This document shows, piece by piece, positions 1 to 11,282 of a DNA stretch of 64,000 bases. Position numbers and translations under genes: made by a program. Positions within the stretch are counted from its first letter, which is position 1. Every line of letters starts with the position of its first letter. The stretch is taken from the NCBI GenBank assembly GCA_963556195.1, contig OY744551.1, positions 6,654,343 through 6,718,342 on the forward strand, given 5' to 3'. The stretch is from Sepiola atlantica (taxonomy: Eukaryota; Mollusca; Cephalopoda; Sepiida; Sepiolidae). Under the pieces are notes generated by a model. The model was not told the DNA's origin. It did not search any database and saw nothing but the letters and a program-made list of their open reading frames with translations.

Positions 1-174
1 AGAGCAGAAAAAAGAAATATAGAGATCAGATAGAGAAAAAAAGTAATAGAAAGTGAGAGGGGGGGATGAAAGGGGAGAGAAAGAATAAAAACATCGAAAA
101 TAATGTTAGAGAAAGAAATGTGCCGTCTTAAATCAAAGGGCTTATTGGACGAATATACCACGAATCAAAATGGC

Positions 175-178
<4 letters not shown>

Positions 179-251
<73 letters not shown>

Positions 252-255
252 CAGA
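179..255. repeat. (AG)n microsatellite
   Basis: Nearly pure AG dinucleotide tract. The short open frames across it (RERERE or SLSLSL peptides) are artefacts of the repeat. Confidence 0.95.
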
Positions 256-361
256 GGACAAAAATGGGGGAGGATAAAAACAACGAAAATAATCGCCGGA
301 ATCTGAGAAGTAAAACGCACACATTTGATTTCTTGTATGGCTTCTTCTTTTTTTTTTACAG

Positions 362-562
362 ATATCTGATTCGCTCTTCGAGTCCCGTCAACAACCGCCC
401 ATCTCCTCCGTGCAAAAGTTACAACGGAAGAAGATGTATTCAGGGCCACTGATACGTGTCAGAATATACATGTATATTCAACGGCGCCTGGCCTGGAGTC
501 GGATTACAGAAACTTCTCTCATCGGACAGGATGATCCGGTGGTCTGTTTGTCTGTCGACTGA
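362..562 (+). other. Possible exon: acceptor-like site plus 66-codon open frame
   Basis: A pyrimidine tract ending in ACAG (about 341-361) looks like a splice acceptor. A frame is open from 362 to a TGA at 560-562. The peptide begins ISDSLFESRQQPPISSVQ and matches nothing I recognise. No donor site stands out and the rest of the region is repeats, so this may be chance. It is the only place in the window where acceptor and frame coincide this neatly. Confidence 0.2.
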
Positions 563-750
563 CTACGCTTTACACCAGGGGGTCACCAAATTACGGCCCG
601 TGTGCAGGTTCTGGCACGAGACATCAGTTCATACAAACCCGCAGACGGTACTTGTATTTGAGTGATAAAACGCATGGGACACGAGCTGTTGTGATAAAAT
701 TTAAATACAAACGTTATGCTTAGACTACTAGATGGTTTTATTTTTACTAT

Positions 751-845
751 GGGGGTCACCACTTATAAAGTCCAAGAGCCACTCGAGCATAAAGGTTAAT
801 GAGATGGAAATGATTGGCAGCTGAAAGATGAGGAAAACTACGGGG
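751..845 (-). repeat. Jockey-like LINE 3' UTR fragment
   Basis: The text GTCACCACTTATAAAGTCC, then AGCCACTCGAG, then GGTTAATGAGATGGA is the reverse complement of the end of the LINE at 44640-44705. It also resembles the three tandem pieces at 47444-47700. Only the 3' tail is present. Confidence 0.6.
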
Positions 846-910
846 ATACTAACATTTATCAATGGTAGACTTACTTCTTCTTTTGGGTGAATAGAAGAGC
901 CCGATTAAGA

Positions 911-1362
911 TATTTGTGTAACGCGACGTTCAACACCCAACAGAAAGAACTTAATGTATTCTTTGATAAGTAAACTTCCTTCCATGACGTAATTTCTTGA
1001 ACACGTCAGCATTTGCGTGATAAAACTATGAGCAACATGGAAAGCTTCATTTCTTTTTTCTAAAAGTTATCTTTTTGGTTTGCAAGGATTGAACAGAATT
1101 ATTATGAGGCTTCGTCGTGTCATTCTTTCAGTTACCGGCCTACTGTGAAAAGGTTTAGTGATTCCATAATCAAAACGAGAGTATAGTATTAATCTCTTTC
1201 TAGACATTCCCAATAAGGAGGGGAGACCCAAAAAGATAGTTATGTAACGCGACGTCCAATATCCAACAGGAAGATTTTAATGGCATCTTATATGTAAACT
1301 TCCTGCCATAACGTTACTTCCTGAACACGTCAGCATTTGGGTGATAGAACTATGATTAACAT
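911..1362. repeat. Diverged direct duplication (about 130 bp, two copies)
   Basis: Segments 911-1041 and 1237-1362 share blocks such as TGTAACGCGACGT, AACTTCC.GCCAT, GAACACGTCAGCATTTG and the ending ACATGG. They appear to be two copies of one unit of unknown origin separated by about 195 bp. No coding signal is seen. Confidence 0.6.
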
Positions 1363-1444
1363 GGAATTCTAATATCAGTAGCCCAACACCTAAAAAGTTA
1401 ACAGTTCTGCCTTTCCTCTAAATTCAGAAAATTTCTTATTTATA

Positions 1445-1445
1445 A

Positions 1446-1478
<33 letters not shown>

Positions 1479-1523
1479 TGGAGAGAGAGAAAGATAGATA
1501 TCTAGAGAGATAGAGAGATAAAT

Positions 1524-1554
<31 letters not shown>

Positions 1555-1650
1555 TAGTGGGAGAGAGATGGAGAGAGGGATGGAAAGAGAGAGATAGAGA
1601 AATAGAGAGAGAGATGGAGAGATATATAGAGATACACATAGATAAAGAGG

Positions 1651-1694
<44 letters not shown>

Positions 1695-1735
1695 AAGATA
1701 GATAGATAGATAGAGATAGAAAGAAAGAGCAGAAA
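1445..1735. repeat. Mixed (GA)n/(GATA)n tract
   Basis: Purine-rich simple repeat alternating AGAG, GATA and TATA. Long open frames on the minus strand ([11 protein letters not shown]) come from the repeat. Confidence 0.9.
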
Positions 1736-1910
1736 CAAATAGAGAGAACACGAAACCAATAAACTAAAATTGCAAATACTGAAACACTTCACATAAAACC
1801 AAAACAATTAATTAATATAGCGAAAAAAGTTTTTAAATCCCTCTATCAATACTACGGCTTTATTAATGTTAGCATTTATCTCAACTGTTTATATTATAAC
1901 GAGCAGGTTC

Positions 1911-1958
1911 TCTGTCTGTCTGTCTGGCTGTCTGTCTCTCTGTCTGTCTGTCCGTCGG
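1911..1958. repeat. (GTCT)n microsatellite
   Basis: About a dozen imperfect GTCT/CTGT units. No other structure is seen here. Confidence 0.85.
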
Positions 1959-2150
1959 CGAGAATTTTTGTAAACGTAAGAGAAAGGGGCTGGTAATTAC
2001 TATTTACTTATTTTTTTTAAAGTAAACGTTAGTAATCTTTGTATATGTTGTGGGGTACAAATCACCCCTATTGAAGAACTAATGGAAGCAACCATCTATA
2101 ATAAATACCATGGTTGCAAAGACTCAAACAGAGGACATTCCTATTCATGT

Positions 2151-2456
2151 GAGAGTCCTCGTACCACGTGTGGTATCTGTTCCGATGGATACTACACCCT
2201 ATGGACCGGTGTTGTCTTGGCCTTCGGGGCATGATTCCGCCGGTCTATGGGTCTGTCCTGTGCAGTTCTAGGAGGTCCACCCTCCCAGGCTTTGCCTCTC
2301 CTCTTTGGGGAGGAGTAAGTTGATAGCTTACTGCCTGACGGGGCTGCCCAGGCAACTTTTAGTGGCTAAAGCGCTCACCTCTCAGGCGCTGGCTTTTCAA
2401 ATCCCACTTTCCGACCTTGTGTCACATACTCCTATAGTGGGTAGGTGTTAAATATA
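2151..2456 (+). mobile_element. U2-snRNA-headed SINE, copy A, with target duplication
   Basis: The body carries GTATCTGTTCCGATGGATAC and a downstream block, TCCTGTGCAGTTCTAGGAGG, found in three other copies. It ends in the shared tail GACCTTGTGTCACAT. A direct repeat, GAGGACATTCCTATTCATGT, flanks it at 2131-2150 and 2457-2476, which is the hallmark of a retroposed insertion. The first 20 bases of the U2 head are badly diverged in this copy. Open frames through it are not genes. Confidence 0.75.
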
Positions 2457-2476
2457 GAGGACATTCCTATTCATGT

Positions 2477-3229
2477 TTTACCGCATGGTAGGAATCCGGT
2501 CATCTCCTACCACATTTAGTGGCGTTACTGTATTGCTATGAATAAATACATTGTATATTTTAACCTGTCACAATTTGTGGTTGTTATCTTTGTGACCCCT
2601 AGCCCGGGTCAACAACAGTATACCTTAGAGTTACGTTGGGAAACTGTTAATTAATTAATTAATTTAGATTAAATAACATATAAATAAAGTAGAAAGTAAT
2701 TTTAAGACGAGACTGCGATTCGAACCCACAACGAGTAAAGAATCTTACTTAATATAATACTCTTTCACCTTCATTATATACTGTTACCAAAACTAAAGAT
2801 ATTATAGCGTCGTACGGTGTATAATCGATATACAACCACCGATTATGGGTTCTGATTGAACTAAAAAGGGGCACGACTATGGTAAATTCATCAAAACCCC
2901 AACCAGAAATTAAACACTTATCAGAAAATTCGAGAGGATCAGGCGGAAGATACACAGGCATAAATTGTCAATCACATGGAAAATAAACCTCGTGGAAGCG
3001 GAAGAAATTTGACACAAGACAACAGATTTTGCAGACAAAAGTTGCTCAATATATTTTAAGATAGAGTTTTATGACAATAAAATATCAGATCACGCTGCAA
3101 TAAGTCTTACATGTTGTGGGGATCGGAGCTTCGTTTGGTAGTATAATTTTGAACGCGGGTTAGTGTATTCCTTTGTACATAAATATTCAATATTTAAAAC
3201 CATATTTTCTTAATTATGGAAATCGCTCC
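2477..3229. other. Unassigned spacer
   Basis: AT-rich sequence with short TTAA runs. Near 2708-2740 a minus-strand B-box-like motif (GGGTTCGAATCGCA read on minus) hints at an old tRNA-derived SINE, but no A box is clear. No gene is seen. Confidence 0.4.
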
Positions 3230-3960
3230 AGACAAGGCATGAAGCGATTTGATTTAAAAAGTTAACAAGGACGAAAGGAGGTGCCTATTGGCCTTTGTCT
3301 TGAAACACATAGGCTATAATAGGAGGAAAACAGTCAGCAGGAAGAGTGTTCCACGAGCGTGATTTTTTTTGTTTCAAAAGCTACTTGAATAGGAAGCTGT
3401 ATTACACCGAGAAATCAAAATAGCGAATTGATGGAAACCATTAGACCAACGAGACAAACGAACTTGAACAAAGGAAGCAAGGAATAAATCAGATATTTCT
3501 GAAGAACACATGCGATAATAGTATTTATAGAAAAGACTGAGACTAGCAACATCACATCTGTGAAAGAGAGAGTACAGAGAAGTAGAAAGGGTGGGTCCAA
3601 TCAAATTACATATACATTTCTGTACCTTATCAACAACCCTCAACTGTAACAGATATTCACCAGCCCAAATATGACAACAGTATTCCATACATGGTCTGAT
3701 TGTGGATTTGTAGAGATAGGGAATAACTTCAGGTGTGAGAAAGTGTTTGGAGCGATTGAAAGAAGCGACTGTACGAGAGGCAATAAGAGTAATGTATGAA
3801 ATCCAAGAAAGATTTGATGAGAAAGAAAGACCAAGAAGTTTCAGAGTCGATTTATCCTCAAGACGTGAGCCATCCATGAATATATGAGGAGGAAAGGGGA
3901 CACGCCTACGTTTGGAAGACACGAACTGAGTCTTAACATGATTAAACGAACCAAGTCATA
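3230..3960 (-). pseudogene. Jockey-like LINE reverse transcriptase, C-terminal remnant
   Basis: An open frame of 182 codons (3374-3922, minus) encodes the region after the RT catalytic core. Read in order it has LLGLSFSSNLSW, then YLYKSTIRPCMEYCCHIWAG, then HRCDVASLSLFYKYYY, and ends at YSSSF. The same protein order recurs at 57.0-57.65 kb and 43.8-44.7 kb. Only the 3' part of the LINE is here, a 5' truncation typical of target-primed reverse transcription. The RT active site is absent, so it cannot work. Confidence 0.8.
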
Positions 3961-4032
3961 TAAGATATTAATGATTTTGAATTTTAAAAAAATCAAAATT
4001 TTAAGAATATTCCTTAATTAATAACGTAAAAA

Positions 4033-4850
4033 TGACAGTAAAAAAGGGCCATCAATCTACAGTAAAAGAAAGGGGCATAAATCTACAGTAAAATAAAGGG
4101 GCTTCAATATACAGTAAAAGAAAGGGGCTTCAATATACAGTAAAAGAAAGGGGCATCAATCTACAGTAAAAAGGGGGCCATCAATCTACGGTAAAAAGGG
4201 GCATAAATCTACAGTAAAATAAAAGGGCATAAATCTACAGTAAAATAAAAGGGCTTCCATCTACAGTAAAAGAAAGGGGCATAAATCTACAGTAAAATAA
4301 AGGGGCTTCAATCTACAGTAAAAAAGGGGCATCAATCTACAGTAAAATAAAGGGGCTTCAATGTACAGTAAAAAAGGGACATCAATCTACAGTAAAATAA
4401 AGGGACTTCAATCTACAGTAAAATAAAGGGACTTCAATCTACAGTAAAAAAGGGACATCAATCTACAGTAAAAGAAAGGGGCATAAATCTACAGTAAAAT
4501 AAAGGGGCTTCAATCTACAGTAAAGGAAAGGGGCATCAATCTACAGTAAAAAGGGGGCCATCAATCTACGGTAAACAGGGGCATAACACTACAGTAAAAT
4601 AAAGGGGCATAAATCTACAGTAAAATAAAAGGGCTTCAATCTACAGTAAAAAAGGGACATCAATCTACAGTAAAATAAAGGGTCATAAATCTACAGTAAA
4701 ATAAAGGGGCGTCAATCTACAGTAAAAAAGGGACATCAATCTACAGTAAAAGAAAGGGGCATAAATCTACAGTAAAATAAAGGGGCTTCAATCTACAGTA
4801 AAAAAGGGGTATCAATCTACAGTAAAAAGACGCATTACCCTACAGTAAAA
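4033..4850. repeat. 26-bp minisatellite
   Basis: About 30 tandem copies of a unit reading AATCTACAGTAAAATAAAGG plus GGCTTC. Variants swap CTTC, CATC and CATAA. The array decays after about 4800. Isolated unit-like pieces recur near 55880-55920, so the unit is probably part of a dispersed repeat. Confidence 0.9.
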
Positions 4851-5164
4851 GAAAGGGAATAAGCCCACATTAAAAAAGGGACATAAAAGAAAAGTGCCTA
4901 ACCCAACTATAAGATAAATAGGCTTACAGTAAAAAGGGGCTCCACGTTACAATGAACGAAAAAGGCCTACTCCAACAGTAAAACAGTTGCATTACCCTAC
5001 AGAAAAAGAGAGGGGCAAATTAGCCGTAACTTCGATGCTTGCTTGTCTGAGTTTGTATTAAAACATGTGGAGAAAGAATATAATTCTGGCGATCGGAACT
5101 ACGCTGAAACTGCAATGAAATAGTAAAAAAACGCGCTTTTATGTTAATGATTATTATTTCTGCT

Positions 5165-5695
5165 AGTTTATATAACAAATGAACCCATACTACACTGCCC
5201 TTTCAAAAAGAGGAGGCAATCCCTGGGAGAATTGTCTCATGAAAACAAAACAGATACTACACTATCTCGGAAAGGAGGTGGTAATACCTGAGAGGATGAT
5301 ATAATAGATAGAAAACAGATACTTAACTATCCCCAAAAGATGATGCTTGGGAGAATAGTCTCATGACTACAGAACAGATACTACACTACCCTTAAAAGTT
5401 GGAGGTAATGCCTGGGAGAATGGTGTCATGACAACAGAACATATACTACACTACCGTTAACCTTTAAAAAGAGATGATAATACCCGAGATGAGGATATTA
5501 TTACCACAAAATAGATATTACGCTACCCCGCCTCTACACACTCATACAAAATGTTTAAAAGTGTAACGTAATCCCTGGGAGGCTGGTATTATGACGACAG
5601 AACATATACTACACTGCTTTTTCTCCCCGCCAAAAAGCAAAAGTGGTGGATGGGAGAGTAGTATCATATAAATAGAACAGATACTACCCTAGGAG
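5165..5695. repeat. Degenerate tandem repeat, about 65-80 bp unit
   Basis: The phrases AACAGATACTACACTA, then GGAGGTAAT, CCTGGGAGAATGGT and CATGAC recur about seven times with heavy drift and indels. Function is unknown. Confidence 0.7.
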
Positions 5696-5877
5696 CACAT
5701 TTCTAGATTGAGCATTGGGCGATAGTATTTTAGTCTGAAATATTATAGTAAACTGAATTAAAAATTAAAAGATAGCAGTAGTATAGTTTCGGTTTCAGAT
5801 ATAAGAGTAATTGTATAGTTACGGTTTCATACAGATACGAAATCACCATTAGTAAAATATATACGTAAAGTATTGAG

Positions 5878-6882
5878 TTAGCCAAAAAGTTCGTTCGTTT
5901 TTTTTTAAGAAGGAAGACCCAAACATCAAGTTCAGAAGCAAAACTGAGTTCATGCAATTCATTATAGAACACCTGATTTGGAAATCTTGAGAATGTATGC
6001 GATTTGTCTAGTTGTCAAACGGTAGGCATGTTCAACTACGGTGTTCACTTGATCACTGTCGATCATCTTTCGCCGGCCAGAGCTAGGAGCATGTCTGGCT
6101 GAAAAATTTCGCTTTCAGAATCGAGCAAACAATTTCTGGCACACCCGTTTTATTAACAATTCTCCCCATACTCATGGCATATCTTTATGCAGGTTTCTGG
6201 AGATTTTCTCCCTTTTATGTAGTAAAAAAAGACATCAGATGTCGGTAGTTCTCTACTTTATCTTCCATTTCAAGGCCTGAAATACAAGGAAAAATGTAAG
6301 AAGTTCTCTGATCGGAGGCTTATTATACATTGACGTGTTATGGAAAACCTAGAAAAATAGAATAGTTATCTCCCTTGGATAAAAAAAAAGAGTTATCGCT
6401 CTCTGATAAAAGAAGTCGTTTGCCATCACAGTTGAAAAGTAAACGGAACGGCTCTTACAATCAAACAAGCATCTCGTGTTCAGCGGTTTTCTACATTTCA
6501 CTTAATCGGTGTCTTTGTTAAATACATTTGTTAAAGGTTCTACTTTGTCCTTCCTTCATTTTTGAGTTGAAATTAAACTGATAAAAATGTATAAACATCA
6601 GACGTAACATGACGTAACCATACTCGCTACACCAAATACAGGGTGTGAAGAATAGGAATATAAAACGATTTTTAGTGGATGACATTCAAGTAACAAAAAA
6701 AAACTTTATTGGTCAACACAATACATACAGACATATACACATATTAATGGTTCCTAACCCTAACCCAACCTCTAACCCTAACTAAATACAGGATTTGAAG
6801 AATAGGAATGTAAAACGATCTTTCGTAAACCGGAAAGAAGACATTAAAAAAATGAACGAACGTTTTGGTCAACCCCTTATAT
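5878..6882 (-). pseudogene. Decayed mariner transposon
   Basis: Reading minus from about 6270 gives broken frames that still resemble a mariner transposase N-terminus: YRHLMSFF..KGEN, CHEYGEN, then STVI.., TTRQIAYILKISKSGV and ELHELSFASELDVWV, the second helix-turn-helix and linker. Stops and frameshifts interrupt it. The ends resemble mariner inverted repeats: CAAAAAGTTCGTTCG near 5883 and its complement GAACGAACGTTTTGGTCAA near 6851. The catalytic domain is lost or unrecognisable. Confidence 0.55.
6751..6785. repeat. Short telomere-like (CCCTAA)n run
   Basis: A few CCTAACCCTAACCC units with variants lie just inside the presumed right end of the decayed mariner. This is the C-rich strand of the TTAGGG repeat. 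Confidence 0.6.
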
Positions 6883-6887
6883 ATTAA

Positions 6888-7110
6888 AAAATGATAGTTA
6901 TGAATTAAAGTGAAATATTTTGAAAATCAACAATCGTGCAATTTAAATGAAAAATTAATTTATTTAATTTTTTTTGCAAGCTTTTGTTGTAGAACTACTT
7001 TGTCAGGCGAGACTGTCTTATAGTTTTTTTCTTCTTTTCTTCCTCCTCATTTTGATGGTATTTACCCCGAGGGGTCGAATCACGATATGAGCAAAAACAG
7101 ACGTCAAGTT
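6888..7110 (+). repeat. Single arm of a palindromic dispersed repeat
   Basis: The text from GTGAAATATTTTGAAAATCA through CGAGACTGTCTTATAG to CCGAGGGGTCGAAT matches the left arm of the inverted repeat at 30930-31257. It is probably Penelope-like or a related fold-back family. Confidence 0.6.
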
Positions 7111-7262
7111 CTTAAAGACGTTAGGATAAGTGTAGTTTTAGCAATGTTATGCGCAGATTGGCATTAGTTATGAAATAATATAAGAAATTATAAAGTTGAA
7201 TATTAAAATTGTTACCAGTTAAGCTGGTCTATTTATAAGTTGTTTGCCCAAATCAACATACC

Positions 7263-7415
7263 AAGGTGCACGGCGGCTAAGTGGTTAACGACGCGGATTG
7301 AGGAACTGGGTGTGCCGGGTTCGAGTCCAGTTCGTTCCACAGAAACACTTTCATCAAAACGCCCACTTGACCTTGTGTCTTACCTCCATGAGAGGAGGTA
7401 AACAAAATAACTTCA
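7263..7415 (+). mobile_element. tRNA-derived SINE
   Basis: The head has an A-box-like GGCTAAGTGGTTAACG (about 7273) and a B box GGGTTCGAGTCC (about 7317), spaced as in a tRNA. I cannot fold a clean acceptor stem, so this is a tRNA-derived SINE rather than a tRNA gene. The tail CCCACTTGACCTTGTGTC resembles the 3' tail of the U2-headed SINEs. Confidence 0.7.
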
Positions 7416-7478
7416 GATACAATTGATTTTCTAAGATGAAATTCAAATTTAAACTTATTAAAACTATTTTTGCAGTTG

Positions 7479-7585
7479 CGATATTGTGATCTCATTAGCG
7501 AAGACAGTTAACAGATAGTTTTTGTATTGAAATTCAATAGAATGAATATCTGTGAAATGGCTTCGCTAATGAGATCACAATATCG
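7479..7585. repeat. Perfect 25-bp inverted repeat with 57-bp loop
   Basis: The arm at 7479-7503 (CGATATTGTGATCTCATTAG...) is exactly complementary to 7561-7585. Transcription would give a strong hairpin. It could be the tips of a very short fold-back element. No TSD is obvious. Confidence 0.7.
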
Positions 7586-7629
7586 GAATTATTATTTACC
7601 AATGTTAGTCTATAGTTAAATCAAGTTAG

Positions 7630-8830
7630 GGTTTGGGTTAGATACGTGTATGCACGGACATGTAGACAAGAGAAAAGATGGATAGCAAACGTTTGTGAAC
7701 GGACGAGCATAAATATAAACAAAGCGAACACCTTGGCCCAAGATGGCAGGAGTTGGGAGACACTCAGTCATGTTAGTGCGTATTCTGCAGCCTAAGGAGA
7801 AAACGTTTAAAAAATGAGTTACTTCCCTTAGAAAATCTTCCGCCATTTTTTAATGTTCCTATTTACTTGCGTTCCAACGAGGGCAGAGTTAGACACAAAG
7901 TCGGTTTAAATGTGGGAGGTTTCCAACTCCATCATATCTGTTATTAAATCTTAAGTCTCTAGATTGTGTGCACACGTTAAGCGTTCAAGTATAGGGCTAT
8001 GCAGAATATGTGTTAAAGGCATAATACCAGGAAACCGGTAGAAAAAGTAGACGAAAAAAACAGATGGATAGACAACGTTTGTGAATGAACGAACATGAAC
8101 ATAAACCAAGCGAACACCTTGGTCCAAGATCTTTAGGTTTGAAAGACGTCCAGCTATGTGCATTCTGAAGCTAGCGACGAAAACGTTTTATACAAAAGGT
8201 GTATATGTTAATATAATTGTATTTAGATGATGCACTCCTAAACTAATTAACCGATATGGTAAGAGTTGAGAGAAACTCAGCTATGTTGGTCAACTGAATA
8301 CATACAGACATATAAACATATTAAGGGTTCCTAACCCGAAAGAGTTACATTCCAAAAACGAAACATTTTTTGGCCCAACATAATATTATCTCCCTATTTA
8401 GGGGGGGTAGTGTCGTATATTTTCGTTCGTCGTTATACCATCCTCCCAGGAATTACCTGCTCCTTCCGTCATATATATCAACATAAATATGCGATCAGGG
8501 GTCATATTTTTGTCAGTTTAAAATACTGAATCTGATAGGACGTTTCTGCTTTTTTGAACGGATGTGTATGCGTATGATCTATGAAAGAGGATACAGGTTG
8601 CCATGTCAGTGTGCATTCTGACGCTAGCGACAAACACGTTTAGTAAAAAAAGATGTACATGTTTATATATTTGTATGTAGAAGATTTACTCCTAAACTAA
8701 TTAACCGATATTTAGTTTGATGTAAAAGAGGTAAAAGAGAGCTGAAAACCTTCGTGAAAATTCAGACCCTTCCGATTTTTTATGAAATTTGAACAGTAGG
8801 TGTTAAGCATCAACTAATAACTATTCCCCA
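7630..8830. repeat. Cluster of related dispersed repeats
   Basis: Three related blocks share AAGCGAACACCTTGG.CCAAGAT, AGCTAGCGACGAAAACGTTTT, TGTATATGTTAATAT and ACTCCTAAACTAATTAACCG. They lie near 7700-7815, 8080-8260 and 8600-8830, with a fourth starting at 8935. The fourth copy contains the large array at 9063-10050. No coding capacity is seen. Confidence 0.65.
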
Positions 8831-9062
8831 AACTTCAGTTTCTTTGGAGAATTTTAAAAGGTGTTTAGGGGGCATAATATGGGCACGATGAGTCATTTGA
8901 TGTTGATGTGAAGAGGAGTTTGTTTGTTATTCTTGAACATAAACCAAACAAACAGCTTGGTCCAAAATCGTACGGCTTGGAGGACATCCAGTCATGTTAG
9001 TGCGTATTTTACAGCTAGCGGATGAAACGTTTTATAAAAAAAACGTGTATATGTTGATACAT

Positions 9063-10050
9063 TTCTATGTAGAGATTATCATTTTATTAATTCGCCTTAT
9101 AACTTTTTTCAAAGCAATATTGTTCACTTTATTATTTAATCATTCTATGTATCCGCCTTCTTACTTATTTCAAAGTAATTTGGTTCACTTTATTATATTT
9201 CCATTTAATTGATTCGCCTTATTACTTATTTCCAAGCAATATTGTTTACTTTATTATATTACCATTTAATTGATTCGCCTTATTACTTATTCCAAAGCAA
9301 TATTGTTCACTTTATTATTTAATCATTCTATGTATCCGCTTTCTCACTTATTTCAAAGCAATATGGTTAACTTTATTATATCCCCATTTTATTGATTCGC
9401 CTTATTACTTATTTCAAAGCAATATTGTTTACTTTATTATTTAATTATTTTATTGATTCGCCTTCTCACTTATTTCAAAGCGATATGGTTTACTTTATTA
9501 TATTTCCATTTAATTGATTCGCCTTATTACTTATTTCAAAGCAATATTGTGTACCTTATTATTTAATCATTTTATTGATTCGCCTTATTACTTATTTCAA
9601 AGCAATATTGTTTACTTTATTATTTAATAATTTTATTGAGTCGCCTTATTACTTATTTCAAAGCGATATGGTTAACTTTAATATATCCCCATTTTATTGA
9701 TTCGCCTTCTTACTTATTTCAAAGCAATATGGTTAACTTTATTATATCACTATTTTATTGATTCGCCTTATAACTTTTTTCAAAGCAAAATTGTATACCT
9801 TGTTATTTAATCATTTTATTGATCCGTCTTCTTACTTATTTCAAAGCGATATGGTTCACTTTATTATATCACCATTTAGTTGATTCGCCTTATTAATTAT
9901 TTCAAAGCAATATTGTGTACCTTATTATTTAATCATTTTATTGATTCGCCTTCTCCCTTATTTCAAAGCGATATGGTTTACTTTATTATATCCCCATTAT
10001 ATTTTTCACCTAATTATTTAATCATTTTATTGATCCGCTTTATGACTTAC
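9063..10050. repeat. 61-bp AT-rich satellite array, block 1
   Basis: About 16 tandem copies of a unit reading GATTCGCCTTATTACTTATT, then TCAAAGCAATAT.GTT.ACTT, then TATTA and a TTTAATCATTTTATT tail. The spacing between successive GATTCGCC motifs (9211, 9272, 9333) is 61 bp. The array interrupts the dispersed repeat described for 7630-8830, between TGTATATGTTGATAC and ACTCCTAAAAAATTAAC. The same unit fills 14.07-16.96 kb. Confidence 0.9.
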
Positions 10051-10320
10051 TCCTAAAAAATTAACAGATAATTATTAATTTTGGAATGCAACTGTTAGGC
10101 GTAAGGAATCGTAAGTTGGGCTATATTTACTTTAATTTAGTTTCATGCAAAGGAGCTAAAAGGTGCTGGAAGCCTTTTGTATAAATTCAGATACTTCCAG
10201 TTTGGGTGAAATTTTGGCAAAAGTAATTAGACATAAAATAATAAATATTCCCAAAATATAAAATGCAAGAACAAAAACGTTCCGTATATTTATGTCTAAC
10301 TTTTGTTCTAAATTAATGTT
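10051..10320. repeat. Right half of the array-bearing dispersed repeat
   Basis: The text ACTCCTAAAAAATTAACAGAT, then GGAGCTAAAAGGTGCTGGAA and ATTCAGATACTTCCAG parallels 8690-8800, where the same element has no array. Confidence 0.55.
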
Positions 10321-10648
10321 TTGCTAACTGATTCAGTTATTAAAAATGTCCTCCTTAATTGTGATGTTCGTCTGTGTCTAAGAAAACAAAAAAAAATTAT
10401 AGAGTTCGAGCGAATCCATTACGCTACTTATTTAGTTATTTATCGTTTTATTTATTTATATTATCATATTATATTTAGTTTCATTTTAAAGATTTTAAAG
10501 ATTTTTAAAAATTCAGTGAAAGATTTAAAAAATTTAATAAAAGATTTTTCAAAATTAAAAATATATATATATATACATGCATATATATATATATATACAT
10601 ATTCTACTGAATTTCTTAGCTTAACATTTGCTCTCTCTCTCTCTCTCT

Positions 10649-10649
<1 letters not shown>

Positions 10650-10685
<36 letters not shown>
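10650..10685. repeat. (CT)n then (TA)n microsatellite
   Basis: A short CT tract (from about 10631) runs into pure TA. Confidence 0.9.
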
Positions 10686-10690
<5 letters not shown>

Positions 10691-10706
10691 TGTTTTGTTT
10701 ATTATC

Positions 10707-10755
10707 TATGTAAGTATACGTTTTGTCCTTGATAATCGGGACTCATCAGCAAAAA
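10707..10755 (-). ncRNA. Degenerate hammerhead ribozyme
   Basis: On minus: CTGATGA, stem II GTCC/GGAC, then CAAAAC where GAAAC is expected, then CGTATAC. The conserved G after stem II is replaced by A, so cleavage is doubtful. It is a sister of the better copy at 10821-10867. Confidence 0.4.
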
Positions 10756-10820
10756 GATACTATCAGTGCCTATGTAGAGGGTTTTTCTAGGAGCTACAAA
10801 TAATACATATTTGTTTTGTT

Positions 10821-10867
10821 TATGTACGTATACGTTTCGCCCTTTATAATCTGGACTCATCAGCATA
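10821..10867 (-). ncRNA. Hammerhead ribozyme
   Basis: On minus: stem I 5' strand TATG, core CTGATGA, stem II GTCC...GGGC, core GAAA, stem III CGTA/TACG with no loop, cleavage context GUA, and stem I 3' strand CATA. All conserved core positions are present. Such very short stem III is known in hammerheads of Penelope-like elements, which are thought to work as dimers. Confidence 0.7.
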
Positions 10868-10879
10868 GAGATATGACTA

Positions 10880-10975
10880 TTCACTACTGGTCATGCGATT
10901 CGAAACCCCAGATTCCGAGTATTTTTACAACTCAAATCCCGACATCTAAAACCACTGGGCCACCGCTGAATAGTG
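10880..10975 (-). mobile_element. tRNA-derived SINE head
   Basis: Read on minus, GGTGGCCCAGTGGTTTTAGA matches a pol III A box. About 50 bases further, GGGTTTCGAATCGC resembles a B box with one inserted T. The tail is not clear. Confidence 0.55.
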
Positions 10976-11145
10976 AATAAACAGTGATAATTTTAACACT
11001 TTATCCGGCGTCATAAGACCGTTACACTTAATGAAAGGAACGATGCATTTATAGCTAGCGACTTCATGCTGTGTTAATACTACACTTACAGTCCCCATCA
11101 AGAGGGTTTTTCTAGGAGCTACAAATTATAAATATATGTTTTGTT

Positions 11146-11282
<137 letters not shown>

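Noticed and set aside
4033..4850. CRISPR array
   Set aside because: Units are contiguous and similar along their entire length, without unique spacers. The genome is animal.
7263..7345. tRNA gene
   Set aside because: A and B boxes are present but the acceptor stem does not pair, and a SINE tail follows.
8140..8185. Hammerhead in CTGAAGCTAGCGACGAAAAC
   Set aside because: The GAAA and a short ACGT stem III are present, but CUGANGA is incomplete and there is no stem II to draw.
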